64,000 nt of DNA. It comes from Ammoniphilus sp. YIM 78166. GTDB lineage: Bacteria > Bacillota > Bacilli > Aneurinibacillales > RAOX-1. The notes beneath the pieces are model-generated. The model worked only from the letters and a program-made list of their open reading frames with translations, was not told where the DNA came from and made no database searches. This document shows, piece after piece, positions 1-7,825 of this stretch. The DNA lies in contig NZ_SDLR01000001.1 in NCBI RefSeq assembly GCF_004522215.1, positions 1,116,001-1,180,000 of the forward strand. Direction: 5' to 3'. The translations under genes and the position numbers were made by a program. Numbering within the stretch: the stretch's first letter is position 1; the number at the start of each line of letters is the position of its first letter.

Positions 1-177
1 GGTGAAGAAGTAGAAGCGTTGTATACCTGCGGCCCTGCAGGGGGTGGAGGAGCACGTAAATATATACATGAAGTTGTGGGAATCGTCTCTGTTCTGATAC
101 CGAGAGAAAAGGTCCAACCACAAGTGACTATTCGGGAGGTCAAGGATGAAAAAGAAATTATATCATCTAGCTCATAG
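1..177 (+). CDS. AtuA-like (DUF1446) protein, C-terminal end only
   Basis: The frame is open from the window edge to TAG at 175-177 and gives about 58 residues. The glycine-rich CGPAGGGG segment followed by an IPRE-type stretch resembles the C-terminus of acyclic-terpene-utilisation AtuA/DUF1446 proteins. The next gene encodes the small ferredoxin-fold partner often found next to or fused with AtuA, and the two frames overlap by 32 bases, which supports the call. Known AtuA-type proteins occur in acyl-CoA and branched-chain catabolic operons. The substrate cannot be deduced from this piece. Confidence 0.65.
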   Translation, partial: GEEVEALYTCGPAGGGGARKYIHEVVGIVSVLIPREKVQPQVTIREVKDEKEIISSSS

Positions 178-457
178 CCGTGCAGGGGACAAAGGAAATA
201 CGCTGATTTTATCTCTTATTCCTTATGACGATCAGGATTACAAGCTACTGTGTGAGAAAGTAACCGCCAATGCGGTCAAGCAGCACATGAAGGACATTGT
301 AGCAGGCGAAGTCATTCGTTACGAGGTGGACAACCTGCCTGCTTTGCAGTTCGTTTGCCACCAAGCGTTACTTGGAGGAGTAACGACCTCTCTGAGTATG
401 GATACGCATGGCAAAAGCTTAAGCTATGCCCTACTGGAAATGGAAATTGAATGTTAA
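146..457 (+). CDS. AtuA-like ferredoxin-fold domain protein
   Basis: This 103-residue protein starts with LAHSRAGDKGNT, the SGDKG-type signature of the small domain that accompanies AtuA/DUF1446 proteins. It ends with the LLGGVTTSLSMDTHGKS region typical of the same domain. A GGAGG lies at 134-138, eight bases before the ATG. Overlap with the upstream frame suggests translational coupling. It is probably a subunit of the upstream enzyme in acyl-CoA catabolism; the exact reaction is not evident. Confidence 0.75.
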   Translation: MKKKLYHLAHSRAGDKGNTLILSLIPYDDQDYKLLCEKVTANAVKQHMKDIVAGEVIRYEVDNLPALQFVCHQALLGGVTTSLSMDTHGKSLSYALLEMEIEC

Positions 458-529
458 GCGCAAAAGATGAGGAAGGGTTGCCATAATGGCAGCCTTTTCT
501 TTTTGACAATCCAGTGAAACGGACGTTTA

Positions 530-545
530 TGTGATCTTTTTCACA
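530..545 (+). promoter_or_regulatory. FNR/CRP-family binding site of the nirBD promoter
   Basis: The sequence is TGTGA-TCTTTT-TCACA, a perfect inverted repeat of the FNR/CRP class. A -10-like TATACT lies at 567-572. If transcription starts about 7 bases after it, the box centre is at -41.5, the classical class II activator position. Assimilatory or detoxifying NirBD is often under anaerobic control, so an Fnr-type activator is the likely ligand. NirB begins at 626. Confidence 0.8.
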
Positions 546-625
546 AGAATTTCCGTCCATACCCTTTATACTACAATCATCAAGAGAATATCCGTTGTTA
601 ATTCACAACAGATGGAGGAAACAGC

Positions 626-3049
626 ATGAGTAAGAAAAAGCTAGTGATGATTGGCAATGGAATGGCCGGTATTCGTACGATAGAAGAAGTTCTTCGAATT
701 AATCCCAACCTTTTTGACATCACCATATTTGGAAAAGAGCCGTACCCGAACTATAATCGCATTCAGTTGTCCCATGTACTTCAAGGTGACATGACCGTAG
801 ACGATATTATCATGAATGATTGGGACTGGTACCACGCTCATGGCATCGAATTATTTACGGGAGAAACCATTATCAATATAGATACTCAAAACAAGCTGGT
901 ATATTCAGAGCAGGGACGTAAGATGCAATTTGATGAACTCATCATCGCTACAGGCTCAAGCCCGTTCATTCTTCCTATTCCTGGTGCGAATAAACGGGGA
1001 GTCATCGGCTTTCGCGATATCGCAGATTGCCTTCAGATGATTGACACCGCAAAGGTGGCTAAACGGGCTGTCGTTATAGGAGGAGGTCTTCTTGGGCTAG
1101 AGGCTGCAAAAGGTCTTGTTCACCTGGGAATGGAGGTTGATGTCGTTCATTTGATGGGTCACTTAATGGAGAAGCAATTGGATGAAGTGGCAGGCAGGAT
1201 GCTTCAAGAGGAGTTGGAGCAGCAAGGCATGAACTTTTACATGAGAAAGCAAGCGGTGGAGATCCTTGGAGATGATCGGGTTTCCGGACTTCGTTTCCGA
1301 GATGGAGAGGAACTACAAGCGAACCTCGTGGTGATGGCGGCTGGCATTGTTCCAAATGCAGCGGTAGCGAAAGCTAGCGGAATAGAGGTTAAGCGAGGCA
1401 TCGTGATCAATGATTTTATGGAAACCAGTTTGCCTCATATCTACGCGGTGGGAGAATGTGCAGAACACCGAGGAATTTCCTACGGTTTGGTGGCTCCGTT
1501 ATACGAACAAGCCATAGTTCTCGCGAAGAAGCTTTGTGGTGTGAGGACCCCAGCTTATGAAGGATCAATTGTAGGGGCGCAGCTCAAGGTGTCTGAGGTG
1601 GATTTGTTCTCTGCGGGTGATATCACAGAAGGTCCAACAACCAAAACGATTAAGGTTCACAATGAATGGGAAGGGGTTTATAAAAAAGTCGTCCTCCAGG
1701 ACCAACATATCACAGGGATTGTGTTATACGGGGATACGCGAGACAGCCATCGTCTGTTTGGCATGATGATGCGGAGGGAGGACATAACGGGCAAGGCGAA
1801 TATCTCCTTTTTTACGGAGCCCGGAGGTCAGACAGCAGGCCATGATGTTTCGCTCCTGCCGGATAACGAAGTCATTTGTGGCTGTAACGGCGTGAATAAA
1901 GGAAGCATTGTCGAGGCTGTTCAAACCCAAGGGCTAACAACCGTAGAGCAGATCGGAAGTTGCACCAGTGCAGGGCGTTCTTGCGGGAGATGCAAGCCAC
2001 TGATTCAGGATCTTTTAGAGTACACGCTAGGGGATCAATTTGATCCAGCCACACGTAAGACTACATTATGTGGCTGCACTGACTGTAGCCACGATGAAGT
2101 AGTCGAACACATTCGGAGCAAAGGGCTTACCACGGTAAAAGAGGTCATGCATGTTCTGGGCTGGAAAAACCAAGAAGGCTGTACGAAATGTCGACCTGCA
2201 TTAAACTATTATCTCGGAATGATTTATTCCGACTATCAGGATGACCGAGATTCTCGTCTCGTCAACGAAAAGCTCCATGCCAATATCCAGAAAGATGGAA
2301 CGTTTTCCGTCGTGCCAAGAATGTATGGCGGGGTAACCACGGCGGAAGACTTGCGCAAAATTGCTGACGTAGCAGATAAATATGAAGTACCTCTTGTGAA
2401 GTTAACAGGAGGACAGCGAATCGGCTTATTCGGGATTAAGAAAGAGCACCTCCCACAGGTTTGGGCCGAATTGCAAATGCCTTCAGGTTATGCTTATGGC
2501 AAGACGCTCCGAACCGTAAAAACGTGTGTGGGCAAAACCTTCTGTCGTTTTGGTACCCAAGATTCCATGAGCCTTGGCATCGAGCTTGAAAAACGCTTTG
2601 AGCGATTGGACACACCGCATAAAGTGAAAATGGGAGTGTCTGGCTGCCCTCGCAATTGTGCCGAGTCCGGAATCAAAGATATTGGGTTTGTAGGAGTAGA
2701 GGGTGGATGGGAAATTTATGTAGCCGGAAATGGCGGAACGGATTTACGAGCAGGCGAGCTCTTGTCTAAAGTATCAACAAAAGAAGAAGCGTTAGAGCTT
2801 ACTGGAGCTTATTTGCAGTATTATCGGGAGACCGCTCTTTACTTAGAGAGAACTTCCAAATGGATGGAGAGAGTAGGGCTCGAGCAAGTTCAATCCCATT
2901 TAGCCGATCCGGTTACACGCCAAGAGCTGAATGAACGTTTAGAACAGGCTGTTGCTCGCTACGAAGAACCATGGATTCAAGCCGTGGAGAAGCCCATCAT
3001 ACAGGATCATCTCTATAGCCACCAGAACTTTACAGCCATGAAAAACTAA
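626..3049 (+). CDS. nirB: NAD(P)H nitrite reductase large subunit
   Basis: The 807-residue length is normal for NirB, the cytoplasmic siroheme enzyme that reduces nitrite to ammonium. In order it shows an FAD/NAD(P)-dependent oxidoreductase part (dinucleotide motifs near residues 8 and 150), two BFD-like [2Fe-2S] segments (Cys pairs near 418/420 with 453/456, and 482/484 with 519/522), a ferredoxin-like half domain, and the siroheme/[4Fe-4S] domain. The cluster ligands are in TCVGKTFC near 634-640 and SGCPRNC near 674-678. A GGAGG precedes the ATG. nirD follows after 18 bases, and a perfect FNR-type box lies upstream. Confidence 0.97.
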   Translation: MSKKKLVMIGNGMAGIRTIEEVLRINPNLFDITIFGKEPYPNYNRIQLSHVLQGDMTVDDIIMNDWDWYHAHGIELFTGETIINIDTQNKLVYSEQGRKMQFDELIIATGSSPFILPIPGANKRGVIGFRDIADCLQMIDTAKVAKRAVVIGGGLLGLEAAKGLVHLGMEVDVVHLMGHLMEKQLDEVAGRMLQEELEQQGMNFYMRKQAVEILGDDRVSGLRFRDGEELQANLVVMAAGIVPNAAVAKASGIEVKRGIVINDFMETSLPHIYAVGECAEHRGISYGLVAPLYEQAIVLAKKLCGVRTPAYEGSIVGAQLKVSEVDLFSAGDITEGPTTKTIKVHNEWEGVYKKVVLQDQHITGIVLYGDTRDSHRLFGMMMRREDITGKANISFFTEPGGQTAGHDVSLLPDNEVICGCNGVNKGSIVEAVQTQGLTTVEQIGSCTSAGRSCGRCKPLIQDLLEYTLGDQFDPATRKTTLCGCTDCSHDEVVEHIRSKGLTTVKEVMHVLGWKNQEGCTKCRPALNYYLGMIYSDYQDDRDSRLVNEKLHANIQKDGTFSVVPRMYGGVTTAEDLRKIADVADKYEVPLVKLTGGQRIGLFGIKKEHLPQVWAELQMPSGYAYGKTLRTVKTCVGKTFCRFGTQDSMSLGIELEKRFERLDTPHKVKMGVSGCPRNCAESGIKDIGFVGVEGGWEIYVAGNGGTDLRAGELLSKVSTKEEALELTGAYLQYYRETALYLERTSKWMERVGLEQVQSHLADPVTRQELNERLEQAVARYEEPWIQAVEKPIIQDHLYSHQNFTAMKN

Positions 3050-3067
3050 TAGGGAAGAGGAAACCTG

Positions 3068-3373
3068 ATGGAAATCCAAATTGCTTATTATAGTCAACTT
3101 CCCGAACGAAGGGGACAGGCCATTACAGTGGACGGGCTAGAGATTGCCTTGTTTCGCCTCACGAACGGAGAGGTCAAGGCGATTGAAAACAAGAGCCCGC
3201 ATCCCAAAGGTGGGGTCCTTTCCGAAGGTCTGGTAAGTGGAGACTTTGTCTACTGCCCTTTATACGACTGGAAAATCTCTCTCCAGGACGGTATCGTCCA
3301 AGCGCCGGATAAAGGTGTCGTAAGGACCTTTCCTGTCCTGGTTGAGGAGGATTTCGTATACATTAGGCTGTAA
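3068..3373 (+). CDS. nirD: Nitrite reductase small subunit, Rieske-fold, ligands altered
   Basis: A 101-residue NirD-type subunit directly behind nirB. The Rieske fold is recognisable, but the first ligand pair reads SPHPKGG where CPHKGG is canonical, and the second reads CPLYDW where CPLHDW or CPLHGW is canonical. One Cys and one His are therefore replaced (Cys to Ser, His to Tyr), so a normal [2Fe-2S] Rieske cluster is unlikely. Some NirD subunits, such as the E. coli one, lack the cluster, so the protein may still be structurally functional. It ends at a strong bidirectional terminator. Confidence 0.92.
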   Translation: MEIQIAYYSQLPERRGQAITVDGLEIALFRLTNGEVKAIENKSPHPKGGVLSEGLVSGDFVYCPLYDWKISLQDGIVQAPDKGVVRTFPVLVEEDFVYIRL

Positions 3374-3383
3374 AATTATGACC

Positions 3384-3414
3384 AAAAAACCATCCTGAAT
3401 AAGGATGGTTTTTT
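3384..3414. terminator. Bidirectional terminator between nirD and lacI-type gene
   Basis: A stem of AAAAAACCATCC and GGATGGTTTTTT with a 7-base loop has an A-run on one side and a T-run on the other. It serves nirD on the plus strand and the convergent LacI-type gene, whose stop codon starts at its edge. Confidence 0.9.
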
Positions 3415-4442
3415 CATGGCGTTGCCTCGCTTGCTAATCGGGAAGACTCGGACAAGATTACCGTAGAGGGTAAGACTTCCACATGTGGAGTAGCTACATT
3501 GCGGTCCTTTATCTGCATAAGAATCTTCTTGGCAGCATATTCCCCCATCTGGAATGTAGGTTGGCGAACACAGGTTAGGTGCGGCACTGTAAGTCCTACC
3601 CAGTCCGGTTCATCAAAGGTTGCTAAACCCATAGGGCGAGGGGAAGGAATTCCACAGTCTTTTACCAAAGGGTAGAGCTCTAGCATGATCAAACCATTGG
3701 CGGTATATATCGAGAAGGGATCTTTTCTCGATAATTTCAGGAGCTCTTCAATAACGGATTCTAGTGTAGCCTGGTTCCCCCGTTCAATCCAAAGAATCCT
3801 AGGGTCTTTAGCATGTTGCTGACAGGCATGAGTATAACCGTTTAATCGTTCCGTCCTTGTGCTTATCTGTGCAACGGACTCTGTAATAAACAAGACTTGT
3901 TGATAACCTTCGTGAAACAAAGCGGATGTCAGTTTCTCAGATGCATGAAAATTATTGGTGACGACGTTAGTCACTGCAGGAATGGGAAACTCACGATCAA
4001 TTAACACGACAGGAAGGGTACGCGCCACTTCCTCTAGTAAAGCATTGTTCTCACCATTTGTTTGGATGATGAGTCCGCCAATATTTTGCGCGACCAGTGA
4101 TTGAATGACCCCTTTCTCCCGTTGGGGATCTCCGCTCGTTTCACAAACCATAAGATTATATCCGGCATCGCTCAAAATTTTTGATATAGATCGGATTACA
4201 GACACACAAAAAGGATAACTCATATTGACGACGACCACTCCGATATTGCGGCTTGGCCCCTTCAACCCTTGAGCAAGCTTGTTAGGTTGATAGCCAAGGC
4301 GTTGGATCACTTCCTTGATTTTCACTCGGGTTTCTTCGCCCATAGCTTCATAGTTTTGGTTTAAGTATCGGGATACCGTCGTAATGGAGACGCCGGCTTC
4401 TCGAGCTACATCTTTAATCGTGATCCGCCGAGGTTTGTTCAT
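3414..4442 (-). CDS. LacI/GalR family transcriptional regulator
   Basis: The 342-residue protein begins with the LacI-type helix-turn-helix (ITIKDVAREAGVSITTVSRYL, residues about 7-27) and continues into a periplasmic-binding-protein-like effector domain of normal length. It is divergent from the TRAP operon starting at 4726. The intergenic region holds palindromes suited to LacI-family proteins, at 4570-4601 and 4643-4657. The likely role is local control of the TRAP carboxylate or sugar-acid transporter; the effector is unknown. Confidence 0.9.
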   Translation of the reverse strand: MNKPRRITIKDVAREAGVSITTVSRYLNQNYEAMGEETRVKIKEVIQRLGYQPNKLAQGLKGPSRNIGVVVVNMSYPFCVSVIRSISKILSDAGYNLMVCETSGDPQREKGVIQSLVAQNIGGLIIQTNGENNALLEEVARTLPVVLIDREFPIPAVTNVVTNNFHASEKLTSALFHEGYQQVLFITESVAQISTRTERLNGYTHACQQHAKDPRILWIERGNQATLESVIEELLKLSRKDPFSIYTANGLIMLELYPLVKDCGIPSPRPMGLATFDEPDWVGLTVPHLTCVRQPTFQMGEYAAKKILMQIKDRNVATPHVEVLPSTVILSESSRLASEATP

Positions 4443-4533
4443 GATTCATTACTCCCTAATGTACAAATCGATATACTTTATTATATAACATTCGCACGAG
4501 GAGGCAAAAGCAGGTTTATTTAACCTGACCCTG

Positions 4534-4562
4534 TTGTCAAGGCTTATATTTTGTGTTAGATT
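4534..4562 (+). promoter_or_regulatory. Candidate sigma-A promoter of the TRAP operon
   Basis: TTGTCA at 4534-4539 and TAGATT at 4557-4562 are separated by 17 bases. The predicted start near 4569 lies at the edge of the operator-like repeat, as expected for repression by a LacI-type protein. The -10 match is weak. Confidence 0.4.
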
Positions 4563-4569
4563 TTAGTTA

Positions 4570-4601
4570 AACGTTTTCGTAAAACATTTTCGTAAAACGT
4601 T
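4570..4601 (+). promoter_or_regulatory. Operator-like inverted and direct repeat
   Basis: Outer arms AACGTTTT (4570-4577) and AAAACGTT (4594-4601) form an inverted repeat. Inside, TTTTCGTAAAAC occurs twice in direct orientation. The position between LacI-type and TRAP genes suggests an operator for the divergent regulator. Confidence 0.55.
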
Positions 4602-4642
4602 AAAAATAAAACTCTATGGTTTCTGCTACTGGATTATGGAAT

Positions 4643-4657
4643 TTGAAAGCGCTTGAA
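4643..4657 (+). promoter_or_regulatory. cre-like / LacI-family operator
   Basis: TTGAAAGCGCTTGAA matches the CcpA cre consensus WTGNAANCGNWNNCW at all but one fixed position and has the LacI-family core AAGCGCTT. It may bind CcpA or the neighbouring LacI-type regulator. A similar site precedes the TAXI transporter at 32140. Confidence 0.5.
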
Positions 4658-4725
4658 CCGAAATCAACGCTCTCAGCATCATCTGATAGAATAGCGGAAT
4701 CTCAACGTTATGGGAGGTTCATTGT

Positions 4726-5793
4726 ATGAGAAAATTAGTATCTGGATTATTAGCCGCTTCTTTAATGGCAGTAGGACTAGTAGGCTGCGGTGGAGGACAA
4801 CAGACATCAGGTACACCTGCTAAGGAAGGAAGCCAAGCTACAGCACCCGCACCTGCTGACCAACAGCGCATAATCCGTGCAGGGATCGGCTTAAATGACC
4901 AGCACCCACAATATAAAGGTCTTTTAAATTTTAAGGAGATTGTAGAGGCAGAAACTAATGGGGCTATTAAAGTAGAAACCTATCATAGCGGTCAGTTAGG
5001 TGACGATCGCACGATGATGGAAGCCCTACAATTAGGCACACAAGAAATGACGATTCCATCTACGGCGCCTATTGCGAACTTTGTCTCAGATTTCTCCGTT
5101 TACGATATTCCGTTCCTGTTTTCTAGCGAAGAAGTAGCAGATAAGGTATTATTGGAAAGTGAAATCTCTCAACAATTGCTAGATAAGCTTCCCGCTCAAG
5201 GCCTCATAGGGCTGACATATTGGGAAAACGGCTTCCGCAATCTAACGAACAGCAAGCGTGCTGTAGGGGCTGTCGCTGATTTTAAAGACTTAAAGATTCG
5301 CACGATGGAAAACCAGTTGCATCTTGCTTCCTTCAGAGCTCTAGGAGCGAATCCAACTCCTATGGCGTTCAGTGAGTTATTTACAGCGATGCAGCAAGGA
5401 ACGGTAGATGGTCAAGAAAATCCAATTGCCACGATCTATCTGCAAAAGTTCTATGAGGTTCAAGGGCATGTTTCCTTGACGAAGCATATCTACAGTCCTT
5501 TCGTGGTTTTAATCAGCAAGAAGTTCTGGGATGAGTCTACTCCTGAGCAACAGCAGATTCTGAAAAAAGCGGCAGAAGAAGCAGGGCAGCTTGAGCGCCA
5601 ATTGAATCGTGAGGCCAACGAGAAGTACTTGGAGGAATTGAAAAAGGGGGGCATGACCGTAACCGAAATTTCTCCAGAAGCTCGCGAAGAAATGGAAGCC
5701 TTAATTGCTCCGGTTGTAGATCAGTTTGCTGAAAGAATAGGAAAGGATACGGTTGAAAAAGTAAGAGCTGCGGTACAAGAAGCAAGTAAATAA
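4726..5793 (+). CDS. TRAP transporter substrate-binding lipoprotein, DctP type
   Basis: 355 residues with an N-terminal signal ending in a lipobox (GLVGC, Cys near residue 21), so it is probably a membrane-anchored extracytoplasmic receptor. The DctP-family core is visible: ENGFRNLTNSKR, LKIRTMENQ with the family's carboxylate-binding Arg region, and TAMQQGTVDGQENP. GGAGG precedes the ATG. dctQ- and dctM-type genes follow, after a stem-loop. TRAP systems import organic acids with a sodium or proton gradient. The neighbourhood does not fix the ligand. Confidence 0.93.
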   Translation: MRKLVSGLLAASLMAVGLVGCGGGQQTSGTPAKEGSQATAPAPADQQRIIRAGIGLNDQHPQYKGLLNFKEIVEAETNGAIKVETYHSGQLGDDRTMMEALQLGTQEMTIPSTAPIANFVSDFSVYDIPFLFSSEEVADKVLLESEISQQLLDKLPAQGLIGLTYWENGFRNLTNSKRAVGAVADFKDLKIRTMENQLHLASFRALGANPTPMAFSELFTAMQQGTVDGQENPIATIYLQKFYEVQGHVSLTKHIYSPFVVLISKKFWDESTPEQQQILKKAAEEAGQLERQLNREANEKYLEELKKGGMTVTEISPEAREEMEALIAPVVDQFAERIGKDTVEKVRAAVQEASK

Positions 5794-5803
5794 TAGCTTT
5801 CGC

Positions 5804-5843
5804 GAGGAACGAAAGAAGTACGATTCTTTCGTTCCTCATTTTT
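5804..5843 (+). terminator. Stem-loop attenuator between receptor and permease genes
   Basis: A perfect 14-bp stem (5804-5817 with 5824-5837) and six-base loop GTACGA is followed by ATTTTTG. It sits inside the operon, so it probably reduces transcription of the permease genes or stabilises receptor mRNA, giving excess binding protein. Confidence 0.75.
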
Positions 5844-5870
5844 GCGTAAGTACGGAAGGAGGAACCGAAA

Positions 5871-6389
5871 ATGTCGTTAATCCGAAAAGTAGACAAATAC
5901 CTTGAAGAAACCATTTGTGTGATTTTGTTTTCAGCGATGGTTGTTCTTACGTTTGCCCAGGTCATGTCCCGATTTGTATTCAATATATCTTTGGGGTGGT
6001 CTGAGGAGCTCTCTCGATTTTTCTTTGTCTGGCTGGTTTATATTTCAGCCGCCTTGGCAGCTAAACACCGACGACATATTCGCGTAGAGCTGATTGACCA
6101 GCTTTTACCGAGAAGCATTTCCAAGTGGGCAGGAGTCCTGTCTGACCTGTTATGGATTACATACGCCTCGATTGTCGCTTTTCAAGGTTACAAAGTGGCC
6201 ATGATGATTATGGGACACGGACAATTATCTCCCGCTATGCAGTTGCAGGTTGGTTGGGTGTATATGATTATTCCGTTTGGCTTTGCTCTTATCGCGTTCC
6301 GGGTGGCTCAGGGGATTGTGGCTCGCTTCAAGGGTGAGCATGAGTTAACGGATGAGGAAAAATTGCGAAGAGCAGTAGAGGAGGCGTAA
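5871..6389 (+). CDS. TRAP transporter small permease, DctQ type
   Basis: 172 residues with four predicted membrane segments. The family feature GWSEELSRFFFVWLVYISAALAAKHRRHIRVE sits after the second segment (described here as GWSEELSRF followed by HIRVE). AAGGAGG lies upstream of the ATG. It forms the membrane complex with the DctM subunit encoded 8 bases downstream. Confidence 0.92.
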   Translation: MSLIRKVDKYLEETICVILFSAMVVLTFAQVMSRFVFNISLGWSEELSRFFFVWLVYISAALAAKHRRHIRVELIDQLLPRSISKWAGVLSDLLWITYASIVAFQGYKVAMMIMGHGQLSPAMQLQVGWVYMIIPFGFALIAFRVAQGIVARFKGEHELTDEEKLRRAVEEA

Positions 6390-6396
6390 AAAGATT

Positions 6397-7674
6397 ATGT
6401 CAGCACCTTTAGTCTTGGGACTCACCTTGGTAGGAAGCTTGCTATTGGGAGTTCCAATTGCTTTTGCTATAGGGATTTCTACCTTGGTCACCTTGTTTGT
6501 CGGAGGAATTCCTATTGCCTTCATTGCCCAGCAGTCCTTCACCGCGCTGGATTCCTTCCCGCTCATGGCAGTTCCGTATTTTATCCTGGCGGGGGCGTTA
6601 ATGGAAACGGGAGGATTATCGAAACGGATTATCAATGTCGCTCAAGAAGCGATGGGGAATGTGACGGGTGGCTTTGCCATCGTGACGATTCTGGCTTGCG
6701 CGTTGTTTGCCGCAATTTCCGGCTCGAGTCCAGCAACCGTTGCTGCGATAGGGTCCATCATGATTCCAGCCATGGTACAAAGGGGCTATAGCAAGGACTT
6801 CGCCGCAGCGGTCTCTGGCGCAGGCGGAGGCTTAGGGATCGTCATTCCACCGTCCATCCCGATGATCATTTACGGAATTGTAGCCAGCGTATCGATTGGT
6901 GACATGTTCCTTGCTGGGTTCGTCCCTGGAGCGTTCTTAGCGACCTTAATGATTGCGTGGATCTATATCACAGCGAGAAAACGAGGGTATACAGGAACAG
7001 GTCAAGCATTTGATATGGGCAGATTCCTAAAAGCGGTATGGGATGCCAAGTGGGCCTTGTTTGCCCCCGTCCTTATTTTAGGCGGAATTTACAGCGGTGT
7101 GTTTACACCGACAGAATCCGCAGTTGTTGCCGTCGTCTATGGACTCATCGTAGGGTTATTCGTTTATAAAGAACTAAAGTGGAGTCATATTCCCAAAACC
7201 TTAATTTCCTCCGCCTTAGTCACCGGATCGGTAATGATCATTTTAGGCACCGCTACAGCATTTGGAAAACTGGTCACCATGTACCAAATCCCAAATATGC
7301 TAGCTAATTTCTTAATGGAAATTTCGGACAATAAATATGTCTTACTAATGTTAATCATGGCTTTAGTTTTATTTGTTGGTACCTTCATGGAGACGCTGTC
7401 CATCATTATTATTCTAGCACCGCTATTCCTGCCTGTATTGGTTCAGCTTGGTGTGGATCCGATTCACTTCGGAATCTTGTTAATTATCGGGGCCGAAATC
7501 GGGATGATGACCCCTCCATTAGGTGTCAATCTATTTGTCGCGTCAGGGATTTCTGGATTGTCCATCGAACGGGTGGCTAAAGCCATTTTCCCATTTGTAC
7601 TCGTTCTTGTATTAGGGTTATTGATTATGGTATTCGTACCGTGGCTTTCCCTTGTCTTACCAAGTATATTTTGA
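6397..7674 (+). CDS. TRAP transporter large permease, DctM type
   Basis: A 425-residue, very hydrophobic protein of usual DctM length, with repeated inverted halves. Typical motifs are the SGSSPATVAAIGSIMIP region near residue 110, GIVIPPSIPMIIYG near 150 and GMMTPPLGVNLF near 370. It is the transport channel of the TRAP system. Its stop is followed by two hairpins, the second an intrinsic terminator. Confidence 0.94.
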   Translation: MSAPLVLGLTLVGSLLLGVPIAFAIGISTLVTLFVGGIPIAFIAQQSFTALDSFPLMAVPYFILAGALMETGGLSKRIINVAQEAMGNVTGGFAIVTILACALFAAISGSSPATVAAIGSIMIPAMVQRGYSKDFAAAVSGAGGGLGIVIPPSIPMIIYGIVASVSIGDMFLAGFVPGAFLATLMIAWIYITARKRGYTGTGQAFDMGRFLKAVWDAKWALFAPVLILGGIYSGVFTPTESAVVAVVYGLIVGLFVYKELKWSHIPKTLISSALVTGSVMIILGTATAFGKLVTMYQIPNMLANFLMEISDNKYVLLMLIMALVLFVGTFMETLSIIIILAPLFLPVLVQLGVDPIHFGILLIIGAEIGMMTPPLGVNLFVASGISGLSIERVAKAIFPFVLVLVLGLLIMVFVPWLSLVLPSIF

Positions 7675-7684
7675 CCAAAAGCTC

Positions 7685-7719
7685 AGGGCATTAAAACCAT
7701 TTTTTCGGTTTGATGCCCT
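7685..7719 (+). terminator. Hairpin after TRAP operon
   Basis: AGGGCATTAAAACC (7685-7698) pairs with GGTTTGATGCCCT (7707-7719), with one unpaired base. No T-run follows directly, so it may be an mRNA-stabilising hairpin rather than a terminator. Confidence 0.5.
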
Positions 7720-7741
7720 CGAACTCTCCCTAGACCCAAAC

Positions 7742-7789
7742 AAGCTATTCCTAAGATCTAATTTCGATCTTGGGGATAGCTTTCTTTTT
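7742..7789 (+). terminator. Intrinsic terminator of the TRAP operon
   Basis: A 17-bp stem with G-U pairs (7742-7758 with 7766-7782), loop TAATTTC, is followed by TCTTTTT. Confidence 0.85.
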
Positions 7790-7825
7790 AATAAAGGATA
7801 AACTGGAAGAAAAGGAGGGTGACCT

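Noticed and set aside
5537..5983. Minus-strand frame of 148 codons
   Set aside because: It runs through the DctP 3' end, a strong hairpin and the DctQ start; it is a shadow frame.
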